Assembly (NCBI GenBank): GCA_050331575.1
Contig: JBHJGS010000054.1
Coordinates: 1-16,479, forward strand
Reading direction: 5' to 3'
Source of the DNA: JBHJGS01 sp050331575
GTDB taxonomy: Bacteria > Pseudomonadota > Alphaproteobacteria > Sphingomonadales > Rhodothalassiaceae
DNA: 16,479 nucleotides
The stretch's first letter is position 1. Each line of letters begins with the position of its first letter. Under the pieces are notes generated by a model that was given only the letters and a program-made list of their open reading frames with translations, did not search any database and had not been told where the DNA came from. The position numbers and the translations under genes are program-made. Positions 1-7,539 of this stretch are shown here, piece after piece.

Positions 1-136
1 CATCGAGCGATGCTTTGCCACCCTCAAATGCTCACGCCGCCTCGCAACGCGATACGACAAAACATCCGAAAGCTATCTCGGCTTCATCCAAATTGCCGCC
101 GCTCGCATCTGGACTAAAAAGTTTGTCAACAGAGCC
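1..136 (+). mobile_element. Right end of an IS5-family insertion sequence
   Basis: The transposase 3' end runs into TTTGTCAACAGAGCC at 122-136. Its reverse complement, GGCTCTGTTGACAAA, resembles terminal repeats of IS5-family elements (from memory, not searched). The next bases are TAG, consistent with the TA or CTAG targets used by some members. From 138 the reading frame switches to an unrelated coding sequence. The exact boundary may be off by a base or two because the partner repeat is outside the window. Confidence 0.65.
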
Positions 137-139
137 TAG
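2..139 (+). CDS. IS5-type DDE transposase, C-terminal end (partial)
   Basis: The window starts inside this gene; only the last 45 codons are present, ending at TAG 137-139. The visible sequence begins IERCFATLK and continues with RRLATRYDKT, then IAAARIW. These match the conserved C-terminal pattern ERCF-xLK-xxRR-xATRYDK-x-FLxFxxLAxxRIW of IS5-type (DDE) transposases. The E of IERCF would be the last acidic catalytic residue by family analogy. The last residues (FVNRA) are encoded by the element's terminal inverted repeat and the stop codon falls at the junction with target DNA. The assignment rests on motif recognition of a short fragment; the subgroup (perhaps IS427-like) is a guess. The 5' part lies outside the window, so I cannot tell whether the element is intact. 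Confidence 0.8.
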   Translation: MERCFATLKCSRRLATRYDKTSESYLGFIQIAAARIWTKKFVNRA

Positions 140-704
140 CCTCTTCTCCCCCAGCCTGAACAATGCGGGCGAGGTGGTGTTTTCCAGCTTCCTGACGGGT
201 GTCGGGGTAGATGGCACGAACGATTTCGGGATTTTCACCTCCTCCGGTCTGGTGGCGCGGGCAGGCGAGCAGGCCCCCGGCACCGGTGGGGCGGTCTTCT
301 CTGACTTTGTCTCCCCCAACCTGAACGACGCAGGCGAAGTGGCGTTTGAAAGCGTCTTGACCGGTGCTGGGGTGGGTATCACGAACAATAGTGGGATTTT
401 CGCCCAGTTGGCCGATGGGACGCTGGAATTGATCCTGCGCAAGGGCGATATGTTCGACGTGGGCGGCGGAGATTTGCGCACCATCGCCGGCTTGAACTTG
501 TTCGATGGCCTTGACGATAATGGTGGCGATCTGGCGTTCCTTGCCAGTTTCACCGACGGCAGCCAGGGCCTGTTCACCGCCGATTTTAGCAGCTTGAATG
601 GACCCCTGCCGGACGATCCCATCGGGGTGCCGGTGCCGGCCCCCTTGGCGCTGATCGGCCTGGGCCTGGGCGCGGTGAGCCTGGTCAGCCGCCGTCGTGG
701 CTGA
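138..704 (+). pseudogene. 5'-truncated PEP-CTERM-like surface protein with NxxGxxxF repeats
   Basis: About 188 codons are open in one frame after the IS junction. Two tandem repeats are visible. Each has the form LNxAGEVxFxSxLTGxGV, then TN, then GIF (about 144-236 and 297-401). This resembles the NxxGxxAF choice-of-anchor repeats found in exported proteins. The C-terminus (627-701) is a sorting signal: VPVPAPLALIGLGLG, a short hydrophobic stretch, then SRRRG. This is the variant PEP-CTERM anchor handled by exosortase systems. There is no signal peptide. An ATG at 15 would give a 229-aa reading, but its first 41 codons are out-of-frame transposase sequence. The true 5' half was therefore probably separated by the insertion, and the remnant is unlikely to be exported. 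Whether the other half survives beyond the window is unknown. Confidence 0.7.
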
Positions 705-999
705 CCGACGCGCCCTTGCAGCGGCCTTGGCGGCGGGTGCCACGCTCTCCGCCGCCGCGCAAGACGATCCCGACGGCACGTTCGTCCGCACCGCCATCCC
801 CGAAGGCATGGCCGTGCGCTTTGTCTGCCACCAGCACGGCGAGACGATCGTCGACCTGGCCGATGTGGCCACCTTCGCGCCGGACCGGATCAAAGGCGTC
901 ATGACCTTTTCGGTCAACACTCGCGACGGCAAGACCTATCTGATCTATCTGGGCGAGGCCACCTCTTGCCGGTTGGAAGCCCAACGGCCCGCTGAGTGA
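697..999 (+). CDS. Small predicted exported protein, unknown function
   Basis: This is a 100-aa ORF with a GTG start that overlaps the end of the surface-protein remnant by 8 bases. The N-terminus (MADRRALAAALAAGATLSAAA) has two arginines, an Ala/Leu-rich core and an AAA-QD junction, so a signal peptide cleaved near residue 21 is plausible. The mature part (about 79 aa) has two cysteines, in FVCHQHGE and TSCRLE, which could pair outside the cytoplasm. Third codon positions are strongly G/C, as in a real gene. I do not recognise the family. The start is uncertain: there is no clear ribosome binding site, and translation may have been coupled to the gene now broken upstream. Confidence 0.6.
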   Translation: MADRRALAAALAAGATLSAAAQDDPDGTFVRTAIPEGMAVRFVCHQHGETIVDLADVATFAPDRIKGVMTFSVNTRDGKTYLIYLGEATSCRLEAQRPAE

Positions 1000-1198
1000 C
1001 CCTCGATTTGTCCCGCGCTTTCTTGCTCCGGTGCTGGGGGACTTCGACCCAGCGAGCACATTCAGCGGCACCTGCGGGAGACCAGCCATTCTTCGACAGT
1101 GCCGTGGGCCTCGCTCCACCTGATTCTGAACAAGACCATCGCCTGCCACCTGAAGAGACAGATTACACGGTCCCAGGGCGAACCAGCCCCCGACCGTA

Positions 1199-2119
1199 TC
1201 ACCCCAAAAACAGGCCGGGTTTGCGTGCCAGTGGGTGATGGTCCTCGAGCAGCTGTTTCAGCCGCGTGTCGAGCACGTGGGTGTAGATCTGCGTGGTCGA
1301 GATGTCGGCATGGCCGAGCAGCAGTTGCACCGAGCGCAGATCCGCGCCATTGGCCAAGAGATGGCTGGCGAAGGCATGGCGCAGGGCGTGCGGGCTGATG
1401 GCGGCGGGGTCTAGCCCGGCGTCCGCGGCCAATTGCTTGACCAGTTGCAACACGCGCACCCGGGTCAGATGGCCATGCCGGCCGCGCGACGGGAACAAGA
1501 ATGGCGCGCAGCGGTCCACTGGCGTCTGGGCGGCGAGATAATCGGCCACAGCGGCGGCTGCGGGGTCGCCCATCGGCACCAGGCGCTCTCGTCCGCCCTT
1601 GCCGCGTACCAGCAGGATCGGCCGGTCGCGCATCAACGCGCTCCGTGGCAGCGCGACCAGTTCAGAGACGCGCAGGCCGGTGGCGTAGAGCAGTTCCAGG
1701 ATGGCCTTGAGCCGCAAGGAGCGGACCGACGGCTTCGCGGCCGCCTGGGCCGCGGCGGTCGTCAGCAATGCGTCGACGGCCTCGATGCTCAAGGTCCGCG
1801 GCAGGCGGCGCGGTTGGCGCGGCGGCTTCAAGCGGGCGGCGGGATCGTCTGGGCGCAACCCTTCCTCGTACAGAAAGCGGTAAAACTGCCGGATCGCGGC
1901 GACCCGACGGGCTTGGCTGCGCGGGCTTAACGGCTGCGTCCGACCGGCCAATCCGGCGACATAGGCATGCAAGGCGTCCGCGCTGAGCGTGTCAATCGCC
2001 GCCCCCGTGCTGTGCGCCAGATCGTCCAGGTCGTGCGCATAGGCGGCCAAGGTATTGTCCGCCGCAGCCTTCTGTGCGGCCAACATGTCCAGAAAGGCCT
2101 CGACCAGGGGCTGCGTCAT
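1199..2119 (-). CDS. xerD: Site-specific tyrosine recombinase XerD
   Basis: XerD acts with XerC at dif to resolve chromosome dimers at division, and many mobile elements borrow the pair. The 306-aa length is normal. The N-terminal SAM-like DNA-binding domain covers about residues 5-90 (LSPRSQARRVAAIRQFYRFL). The catalytic domain has all six family residues: R150 (ATGLRVSEL), K174 (GKGGRERLVP), H244 and R247 (HALRHAFASHLL), H270 (LLGHADISTTQ) and nucleophile Y279 (IYTHV). It lies 5 bases after the stop of the exported-protein gene, so it is probably last in a three-gene operon. The start has only a weak ribosome binding site, which fits coupling. XerD rather than XerC is chosen from sequence style and the nearby aroK-aroB; phage or integron integrases are less likely because no extra domains are present. 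Confidence 0.93.
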   Translation of the reverse strand: MTQPLVEAFLDMLAAQKAAADNTLAAYAHDLDDLAHSTGAAIDTLSADALHAYVAGLAGRTQPLSPRSQARRVAAIRQFYRFLYEEGLRPDDPAARLKPPRQPRRLPRTLSIEAVDALLTTAAAQAAAKPSVRSLRLKAILELLYATGLRVSELVALPRSALMRDRPILLVRGKGGRERLVPMGDPAAAAVADYLAAQTPVDRCAPFLFPSRGRHGHLTRVRVLQLVKQLAADAGLDPAAISPHALRHAFASHLLANGADLRSVQLLLGHADISTTQIYTHVLDTRLKQLLEDHHPLARKPGLFLG

Positions 2120-2124
2120 GGGCG

Positions 2125-4032
2125 TTACCGCACCACCAAAGCCTCAACGGCCAGACGATGCGCCGCAGCACCCTGATCCACCGCCACCAGCGCGGATAAG
2201 GCCGCCGACAAGGCCGCTGGATCGGTCTGCGCCGGGCCTTGCGCGCCCAAGGCGATCAAGCCGCCGGCGATTGCCTCGCCGGCGCGCTGCTCAGCCTGGG
2301 CGATCAGCAATTGCCGCCATACCGCCACCGAGGGGGTATGGCTACCCGTCACCGGCGCGCCAGCCAAGGCCTCAGCCCAAAGCCCGGGCGCCACGGGTCG
2401 ACGCAGTGCTTCGATCAACGCAAGCGTTAGGTTCAGCCGCGCCGGATCCAGATCCTGCCGCCGCGCCCAGTCGCTCAGCAGGGGCTCTGCCGCCGGCGCG
2501 GGCAGCGCGCGTTCAGACAAAAACATCAACGGCCACAGCCGGGCGAAGGCCGCCTCCGATGGGCCGACAAGACCAAACCATTCACCGGCGCGGTCCGGCT
2601 GTCCGGCGCCGAAAAAGATCTCTGCGGGGATAGCCGCCAGATCGGCCAGGTCCTGCGTGGCCAGCATTTGGCTCAAGGCCGGGGCCAGCGCTTCGGCCAT
2701 GGCGAGGGCATAGCCGCCCGTCCGCGCCCGCTCCAGCAGAATGCCGGCGAAGCGAAGTCCCCGGCGGGGGTCGTCGTAGCGCGCCACCCGCTGATACAGC
2801 AACGCATCAATCAACAAGCCGGACAGCGGCACCGCGCCATAGCCCAAACCGGCGATCGCCGCAGGATCGTCCAAAACCAAATCGGCGGACGCGAGATCGC
2901 GTTCTTCGAACGCCACGCCTTGAAACAGGGCGGCCAGGCGCTCGCCGTCGACCAGGCCTTGGGCCAGGCCGGTGCGTGCCAGATTGACCCGGTCGCGATC
3001 GGGCATCAACGGACTGCGCAACAGTTCGGCGATCATCAGTGGCTGTGCCGTCTCGGCCAGGGCCAGCGGCGGCGCGATTTGAAGGCTCAGCAGGCCGGCA
3101 TAGTCGGCCCAATCCAGCCGGTCGACGGCCTCAAACGAGAGCGGCGGGGCCGGGCCGTCATCGGCGGTGGACGGCGGTGTCAGCAAGCGGTCGACGAGGC
3201 GCGGCAGCAGAACGCCTTCTTCCCCGGTCTCCTCCAGCAGGCTGACCTGCAGATTGGCCGCGGCCCGATTGCCGTCAATGGCTTCGCAGACCGCCACCAG
3301 GCGCAGCCAGAACGCGCTGCCCTCGGCGCGCAGGCCGTCCCGGGCAACCTCACACGCGGCGTCGAGACGACCGCCGGCGATGAGGATGCGTCCTTCAAGG
3401 CGGCGCAGCGGACCGCTGCGTTCTGCCGCCGGGATCAGCGCCAGCAAGGCTGCCGCGTCGTCGATCCGCCCGCCGCGGACCAGCGCGTCCAGCCGGTAAA
3501 GCGCGCCGTCGCTTATCGGCCCGGCGTCCGGCGGCAGCGCTGGCGACAACAGCAGGTCGCGCTGCAGCCGGCGCGCGGTGGGGGAGGTCAAACCGCCGGG
3601 CAGGACGCGCAACAGTCCGGCTGCGACGGCCGGATCGCTGGCCTGCCACAGCGTCAGGGGCAGCGCCTCGCCCGGGGGCAGCGTGCCGATGGCGGCAGGC
3701 CCCAATTCATCCAGAGACTCTGCACGCACGCCGCCGGTGGTGCCGCTGCTCTCGTCTTCCGCGCGGCCGACCAGGCTGTCCGGGCTCGGCACGTCGATCG
3801 CATCGGGCGGCACGAACGGTCCCAACAATAGCGAGCGCGGGCCGCTGTCCTGCCCTAGATCAAACGACGCAGCGGCGGGGTCTGGCTCGGCTTTGGCCGG
3901 CGCTGGCGGCTCTGCCTCGGCCGGGGCCCTCTGCTCGGTCGGCTGCGGGCGGGATGTCTCAGCAGAGCGGTCCGGCTGCTGGGCCCAGGCGGGCCAGGCG
4001 AGCACAGCGAAAAGCAGATACCGAAAGGTCAT
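2125..4032 (-). CDS. Exported helical protein of unknown function upstream of xerD
   Basis: A 635-aa protein. Residues 1-17 (MTFRYLLFAVLAWPAWA) form a signal peptide, probably cut before QQPDRS. Residues 18-55 are a low-complexity Pro/Glu/Ala linker (APAEAEPPAPAKAEPDPAAA). The remainder is rich in Leu and Ala, has the look of stacked helices (TPR or similar repeats cannot be proven by eye), and has few cysteines. There is no recognisable catalytic motif. Such proteins are sometimes given misleading names in alphaproteobacterial annotation because of the Ala/Pro content. Its ATG overlaps the stop of the 46-aa membrane protein (ATGA) and its stop is 5 bases before xerD. The three genes are therefore probably co-transcribed. 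A periplasmic or envelope role is inferred only from the signal peptide. Confidence 0.85.
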   Translation of the reverse strand: MTFRYLLFAVLAWPAWAQQPDRSAETSRPQPTEQRAPAEAEPPAPAKAEPDPAAASFDLGQDSGPRSLLLGPFVPPDAIDVPSPDSLVGRAEDESSGTTGGVRAESLDELGPAAIGTLPPGEALPLTLWQASDPAVAAGLLRVLPGGLTSPTARRLQRDLLLSPALPPDAGPISDGALYRLDALVRGGRIDDAAALLALIPAAERSGPLRRLEGRILIAGGRLDAACEVARDGLRAEGSAFWLRLVAVCEAIDGNRAAANLQVSLLEETGEEGVLLPRLVDRLLTPPSTADDGPAPPLSFEAVDRLDWADYAGLLSLQIAPPLALAETAQPLMIAELLRSPLMPDRDRVNLARTGLAQGLVDGERLAALFQGVAFEERDLASADLVLDDPAAIAGLGYGAVPLSGLLIDALLYQRVARYDDPRRGLRFAGILLERARTGGYALAMAEALAPALSQMLATQDLADLAAIPAEIFFGAGQPDRAGEWFGLVGPSEAAFARLWPLMFLSERALPAPAAEPLLSDWARRQDLDPARLNLTLALIEALRRPVAPGLWAEALAGAPVTGSHTPSVAVWRQLLIAQAEQRAGEAIAGGLIALGAQGPAQTDPAALSAALSALVAVDQGAAAHRLAVEALVVR

Positions 4033-4169
4033 CGCGGAAACCGTTCGCTGTCGAGTTCGATCTCAACAGGCTCAGACGGGGCAGGTATCTCCCAAAAGTA
4101 GAGGAATACAGCACCGCCGGCAACCAGAACGATGAGCATCACAAACACCGTCATCCACCACTTCGACAT
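4029..4169 (-). CDS. 46-aa single-pass membrane protein
   Basis: This gene is short enough to be overlooked. The ATG at 4169 is preceded by GGAG with 5 bases of spacing, and its TGA overlaps the ATG of the next gene (ATGA). The protein starts MSKWW, has one hydrophobic segment at about residues 6-26 (MTVFVMLIVLVAGGAVFLYF), then WEIPAPSEPVEIELD and SERFPR. The short basic N-terminus predicts N-in, with a small acidic, proline-containing tail outside. The coupled arrangement suggests it works with, or sets the expression of, the exported 635-aa protein. I recall similar short proteins ending in PAP-x-x-PVE and ERFPR-like tails in alphaproteobacteria, but have not searched. No function is known to me. 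Confidence 0.8.
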   Translation of the reverse strand: MSKWWMTVFVMLIVLVAGGAVFLYFWEIPAPSEPVEIELDSERFPR

Positions 4170-4183
4170 TCGCACTCCATTGG

Positions 4184-4218
4184 CTTATACCCGCCCTTAT
4201 CGGCCGGTCGAGTATAAG
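4184..4218. promoter_or_regulatory. Divergent promoter region between the xerD operon and aroK
   Basis: A perfect 7-base inverted repeat, CTTATAC (4184-4190) and GTATAAG (4212-4218), places a TATAAG -10-like hexamer facing each operon. On the minus side CTCGAC lies 17 bases upstream as a poor -35. No good -35 is visible on the plus side. The symmetry could equally be a repressor site. This is inference from spacing only. Confidence 0.35.
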
Positions 4219-4271
4219 GAGCCGACCGGAATCCTGTCTAGACGAGGGTGCCGCTGCTTTATGGCAATGCC

Positions 4272-4853
4272 ATGTCAGATACCCCACCGCCACTGAGCGG
4301 GTCCGCCGAGGCGGGGTCGTCGATCCGTCCGGTTCGCCCGCTCGCTCTGGTCGGCATGATGGGCGCGGGCAAGTCGACCATCGGTCGGCGCCTGGCTGCT
4401 CGCCTGCAGCTGCCGTTCAAGGACAGCGACCAGGAGATTGAGCTGGCCGCCGGCTGCAGCGTCGCGGACTTGTTCGAACGCATCGGTGAGGCCGCGTTTC
4501 GCGAAGGCGAACGCCGCGTCATCGATCGCTTGCTGGATGGCAAGCCGCTGGTTTTGGCCACCGGCGGCGGCGCCTTCGTCCAGGCGCAGACCCGCGCGCT
4601 GATCCAAGCGCGCGCCACGACGATCTGGTTGCATGCCGATTTGGACACGCTGGTTGAGCGCACCGGCAGGCGCGACACCCGGCCCCTGTTGCGCCAAGGC
4701 GATCCGCGCGCCACGCTGGCACGGTTGATGCGCGATCGTGATCCCGCCTATGCCCAGGCTGATGTCCATGTGGCCTCGCACGATGGGCCGCATACAGCGG
4801 TGGTTGCAGATATTCTGGCACGCCTGGCCGCGCTGCAGGGAGAGCAGGTGTGA
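4272..4853 (+). CDS. aroK: Shikimate kinase
   Basis: It phosphorylates shikimate with ATP to shikimate-3-phosphate, the fifth step of the shikimate pathway, in the cytosol. From ATG 4272 it has 193 aa, slightly long because of about 20 disordered N-terminal residues. Motifs in order: Walker A GMMGAGKST (28-36), shikimate-binding DSD (51-53) and R77 in FREGE, ATGGGAF with the GGG loop (98-100), and the lid with R137 in TRPLL. A GTG at 4248 would add 8 residues; neither start has a clear Shine-Dalgarno, and ATG is preferred by codon and leader position. Its stop overlaps the aroB start by 4 bases, so the two are translationally coupled. Confidence 0.94.
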   Translation: MSDTPPPLSGSAEAGSSIRPVRPLALVGMMGAGKSTIGRRLAARLQLPFKDSDQEIELAAGCSVADLFERIGEAAFREGERRVIDRLLDGKPLVLATGGGAFVQAQTRALIQARATTIWLHADLDTLVERTGRRDTRPLLRQGDPRATLARLMRDRDPAYAQADVHVASHDGPHTAVVADILARLAALQGEQV

Positions 4854-5956
4854 GTGACACGGTCGTCCGTGTGGGATTGGAAGGCCGCGACTATGAAATC
4901 GTCATTGCGCCGGGCGTGTTGCACCGCGCCGGTGCCGTTCTGGCCGATCATCTGCCGCGGCAGCGGTTGACCGTGGTGGCCGACACCGCGGTGGTCGCCC
5001 AGCACGGCAAGGCGCTGACCCAGAGTTTGCAGGCGTCTGGTATCGCTGTGACCATGATCGAGATGGACGCCGGCGAAGCATCGAAAAGTTTTGCCAAGGT
5101 CGACCATCTGTGCCGCCAACTGCTCGACGCCCAGGTCGAACGCGGTGATTGGATTGCGGCTATGGGCGGCGGCGTTGTCGGCGACCTGGTGGGATTTGTG
5201 GCGGCAATTCTGCGCCGCGGGGTCAGTTTCGTCCAAATCCCGACGACCCTGCTGGCCCAGGTCGATAGTTCGGTGGGCGGCAAGACCGGTATCAACATGC
5301 CGCAAGGCAAGAATCTGGTTGGCGCCTTTCATCAGCCACGCCTGGTGCTGATCGATCCGGACACATTAGCGACTCTGCCGCTGCGCGAGCGGCGCGCCGG
5401 TTATGCCGAAATCGTCAAATACGGACTGATCGATCAGCCGAGCTTCTTTGAATGGCTCTGCTTGAACGGAACAGAGGTGTTGAACGGTGATGCGGATGCT
5501 CTGGTGCATGCCATCGCCACCAGTTGCGAAGCCAAGGCGCGTGTCGTGGCCGCCGATGAGCGCGAGGCGGGGCAGCGAGCCTTGCTGAATCTGGGCCATA
5601 CCTTCGGGCACGCCGTGGAGGCGCTGGCCGGCTATGACGGGCGCGTTCTGCATGGCGAGGCGGTTGCGCTGGGCCTGGCGATGGCCTGCCGCTTTTCCGT
5701 GCGCCAGGGCCTGATGGCACCAGAAGACGCCGCGCGCGTGGTGGACCATTTGGACTCGATGGGTCTGCCGATCCGCTGTAACAAGCTGCCCGTCAAGGTG
5801 TCCGCCGAGCCAATGCTGCGCGCCATGATGCAAGACAAAAAGGTCAGCGATGGGCAGATGACGCTGATCCTGCTGCGCGGCATCGGCCAGGCGTTCATTG
5901 CCCCGGCTGTGAACTTACACGCAGTGACCGCATTTCTTCGTGATGAAACCTCCTGA
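4850..5956 (+). CDS. aroB: 3-dehydroquinate synthase
   Basis: It converts DAHP to 3-dehydroquinate, the second step of the shikimate pathway, using NAD and a divalent metal. The 368-aa length is normal. The NAD-binding MGGGVVGDLVGFVA is at 105-118, and PTTLLAQVDSSVGGKTGIN (131-149) is the characteristic active-site stretch. Metal ligands by family analogy are E187 (GYAEIVKYGL), H250 (NLGHTFGHAVE) and H268 (LHGEAVALG). The start is GTG at 4850, overlapping the aroK TGA, with GGGAG at 4838-4842 spaced 7 bases. The adjacent kinase supports the same pathway and operon. Confidence 0.96.
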   Translation: MSDTVVRVGLEGRDYEIVIAPGVLHRAGAVLADHLPRQRLTVVADTAVVAQHGKALTQSLQASGIAVTMIEMDAGEASKSFAKVDHLCRQLLDAQVERGDWIAAMGGGVVGDLVGFVAAILRRGVSFVQIPTTLLAQVDSSVGGKTGINMPQGKNLVGAFHQPRLVLIDPDTLATLPLRERRAGYAEIVKYGLIDQPSFFEWLCLNGTEVLNGDADALVHAIATSCEAKARVVAADEREAGQRALLNLGHTFGHAVEALAGYDGRVLHGEAVALGLAMACRFSVRQGLMAPEDAARVVDHLDSMGLPIRCNKLPVKVSAEPMLRAMMQDKKVSDGQMTLILLRGIGQAFIAPAVNLHAVTAFLRDETS

Positions 5957-5974
5957 AACCGGGATTGCAAGCCC

Positions 5975-7264
5975 ATGGACGGCGCGACGCTCGCCTTGTT
6001 GTTGGCCATTCTGGCCCTTTTGTTCATCTCCGGATTCTTTTCCGGATCGGAAACCGCGCTAACCGCTGCGTCACGCGCCCGGCTGCACCGCCTGGTTCAA
6101 GAAGGCAATAAGCGGGCGCGCACCGTGCAAGCGCTGTTGGAGCGCAAGGAGCGGCTGATAGGCGGCATCTTGTTGGGCAATAATTTGGTGAACATCCTGG
6201 CCTCGGCCCTGGCAACCAGCCTGCTGATCGCCACGGTTGGCGAGGAGGGCGTGGTCTATGCCACGCTAATCATGACGCTGTTGGTGCTGATCTTCGCTGA
6301 GGTGCTGCCCAAAACCTATGCCATCGCTAATCCGGATCGTGCGGCGCTGGCGGTCGGGCCGATCATCGCGGTCGTCATCACCTTGTTCGGCCCGATCGTC
6401 GCGCTGGTCTCGCGCATTGTCCGCCTGACCTTGAAAGGCTTCGGCATTGATCTGGAAGGGCGTGAGGCCGTGCTAACCGCGCATGAGGAAATCCGCGGCA
6501 CCATAGAATTTCAAGCCTATGAGGGCGGTATCCGCAAGGCGCACCGCGACATGTTGGGCTCGATCCTGGATCTGGACGAACTCACCGTGGAAGACGTGAT
6601 GGTGCACCGCCGGCACATGAAACTGCTGGATATCAACACGCCGACCCCCAAGCTGATCGCTCAGGCCGTTCGCGCGCCCTACACCCGCATTCCGCTTTAT
6701 CGCGATCATGTCGAGAATATCGTCGGCGTGCTGCATGCCAAGGATTTGTTGCGCGCGGTTTTGCGCACCGGCGGCGATGCGTCGAAGATCGATATCACGC
6801 AGGTCATGGTGAAGCCTTGGTTTGTGCCGGAGACCACCAGTCTGCGTGCGCAGATGAATGCGTTTCGCAGCCGCCGCGCCCATTTCGCCCTGGTCGTTGA
6901 CGAATATGGCACGCTCATGGGCCTGGTCACGCTGGAGGATATTCTGGAGGAAATTGTCGGTGACATTACCGACGAACATGATGTGAAAGTGGAGGGCGTG
7001 AAGGTGGAACCCGATGGCGCGGTCTTGGTCGACGGCACCGTGCCGATCCGCGATCTGAACAGGGAGTTCGACTGGACCTTACCGGACGAGAATGCCGCCA
7101 CCATCGCCGGGCTAGTCATCTATGAAGCAGAGACCCTGCCGATCGTCGGCCAGAGCTTCCAGTTCCACGATTTCGCGTTTGAGATCCTCGGGCGAAAACG
7201 CAATCAGATCACGCAATTACGCATGCGTAAGCTGGAAGAGGCCGGCGCGGTGGAAGCGGACTAG
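5975..7264 (+). CDS. HlyC/CorC-family membrane protein with DUF21 and CBS domains
   Basis: A 429-aa CNNM/CorC-type protein. This family is linked to magnesium or cobalt efflux and homeostasis; the haemolysin name is historical. The DUF21 membrane domain covers about residues 1-190, with GFFSGSETALTAASRARL (20-37), LGNNLVNILAS (67-77) and FAEVLPKTYA (107-116). A CBS pair follows at about 201-330 (VEDVMVHR near the start; VVDEYGTLMGLVTLEDI in the second), then a CorC_HlyC C-terminal domain at about 340-420. It starts 18 bases after aroB and is likely in the same transcript; aroB followed by this family is a common alphaproteobacterial order. The transported ion cannot be told from sequence. Confidence 0.9.
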   Translation: MDGATLALLLAILALLFISGFFSGSETALTAASRARLHRLVQEGNKRARTVQALLERKERLIGGILLGNNLVNILASALATSLLIATVGEEGVVYATLIMTLLVLIFAEVLPKTYAIANPDRAALAVGPIIAVVITLFGPIVALVSRIVRLTLKGFGIDLEGREAVLTAHEEIRGTIEFQAYEGGIRKAHRDMLGSILDLDELTVEDVMVHRRHMKLLDINTPTPKLIAQAVRAPYTRIPLYRDHVENIVGVLHAKDLLRAVLRTGGDASKIDITQVMVKPWFVPETTSLRAQMNAFRSRRAHFALVVDEYGTLMGLVTLEDILEEIVGDITDEHDVKVEGVKVEPDGAVLVDGTVPIRDLNREFDWTLPDENAATIAGLVIYEAETLPIVGQSFQFHDFAFEILGRKRNQITQLRMRKLEEAGAVEAD

Positions 7265-7539
7265 ATAAAGGCGCTCACCCAAGCCAGGCGTCCGCGGCGC
7301 TGCAGCAAGTCGAACGCAGGCACGGGTCTCGGAAGTTTGAGAAGACGGGGGGATCTGCGCGGTCTAACAGTGGCAGTTGGCCCTCACAGCGCACAGGTCT
7401 GGCGCCGACCTCATCACACTATCGGCGGGCGATACTGCCAGGCCTGGAAACCCGGTTGCAGGGCTGGTAAGCCCCTGCGTCAAGTGTCTGTGTACGGCGC
7501 GGCGCCAAGACCGCCCCTCCAACCCAAGGATCGTCTCGC
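7265..7539. other. Gene-free spacer before the thiolase
   Basis: There is no convincing coding sequence or RNA gene in these 275 bases. One hairpin is visible: GCAGGGCT (7458-7465), loop GGTA, AGCCCCTGC (7470-7478), with one bulged C and no T-tract. AAGGA at 7526-7530 is the ribosome binding site of the thiolase. The thiolase promoter must lie here, but I see no strong -35/-10 pair. Confidence 0.5.

Noticed and set aside
126..932. 268-codon minus-strand frame across the window start
   Set aside because: It spans the IS junction and two plus-strand genes in antisense, with no motif; a composition artefact.
996..1238. 80-codon ORF after the small secreted protein
   Set aside because: No coding bias, runs into the xerD 3' end, no recognisable sequence; 1000-1198 is left as unexplained spacer. 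An IS remnant was considered but no inverted repeat or transposase motif was found.
2668..3831. 387-codon plus-strand frame opposite the exported protein gene
   Set aside because: Gln/Arg/Gly-rich translation without motifs; a shadow of the 635-aa gene, which has a signal peptide and operon overlaps.
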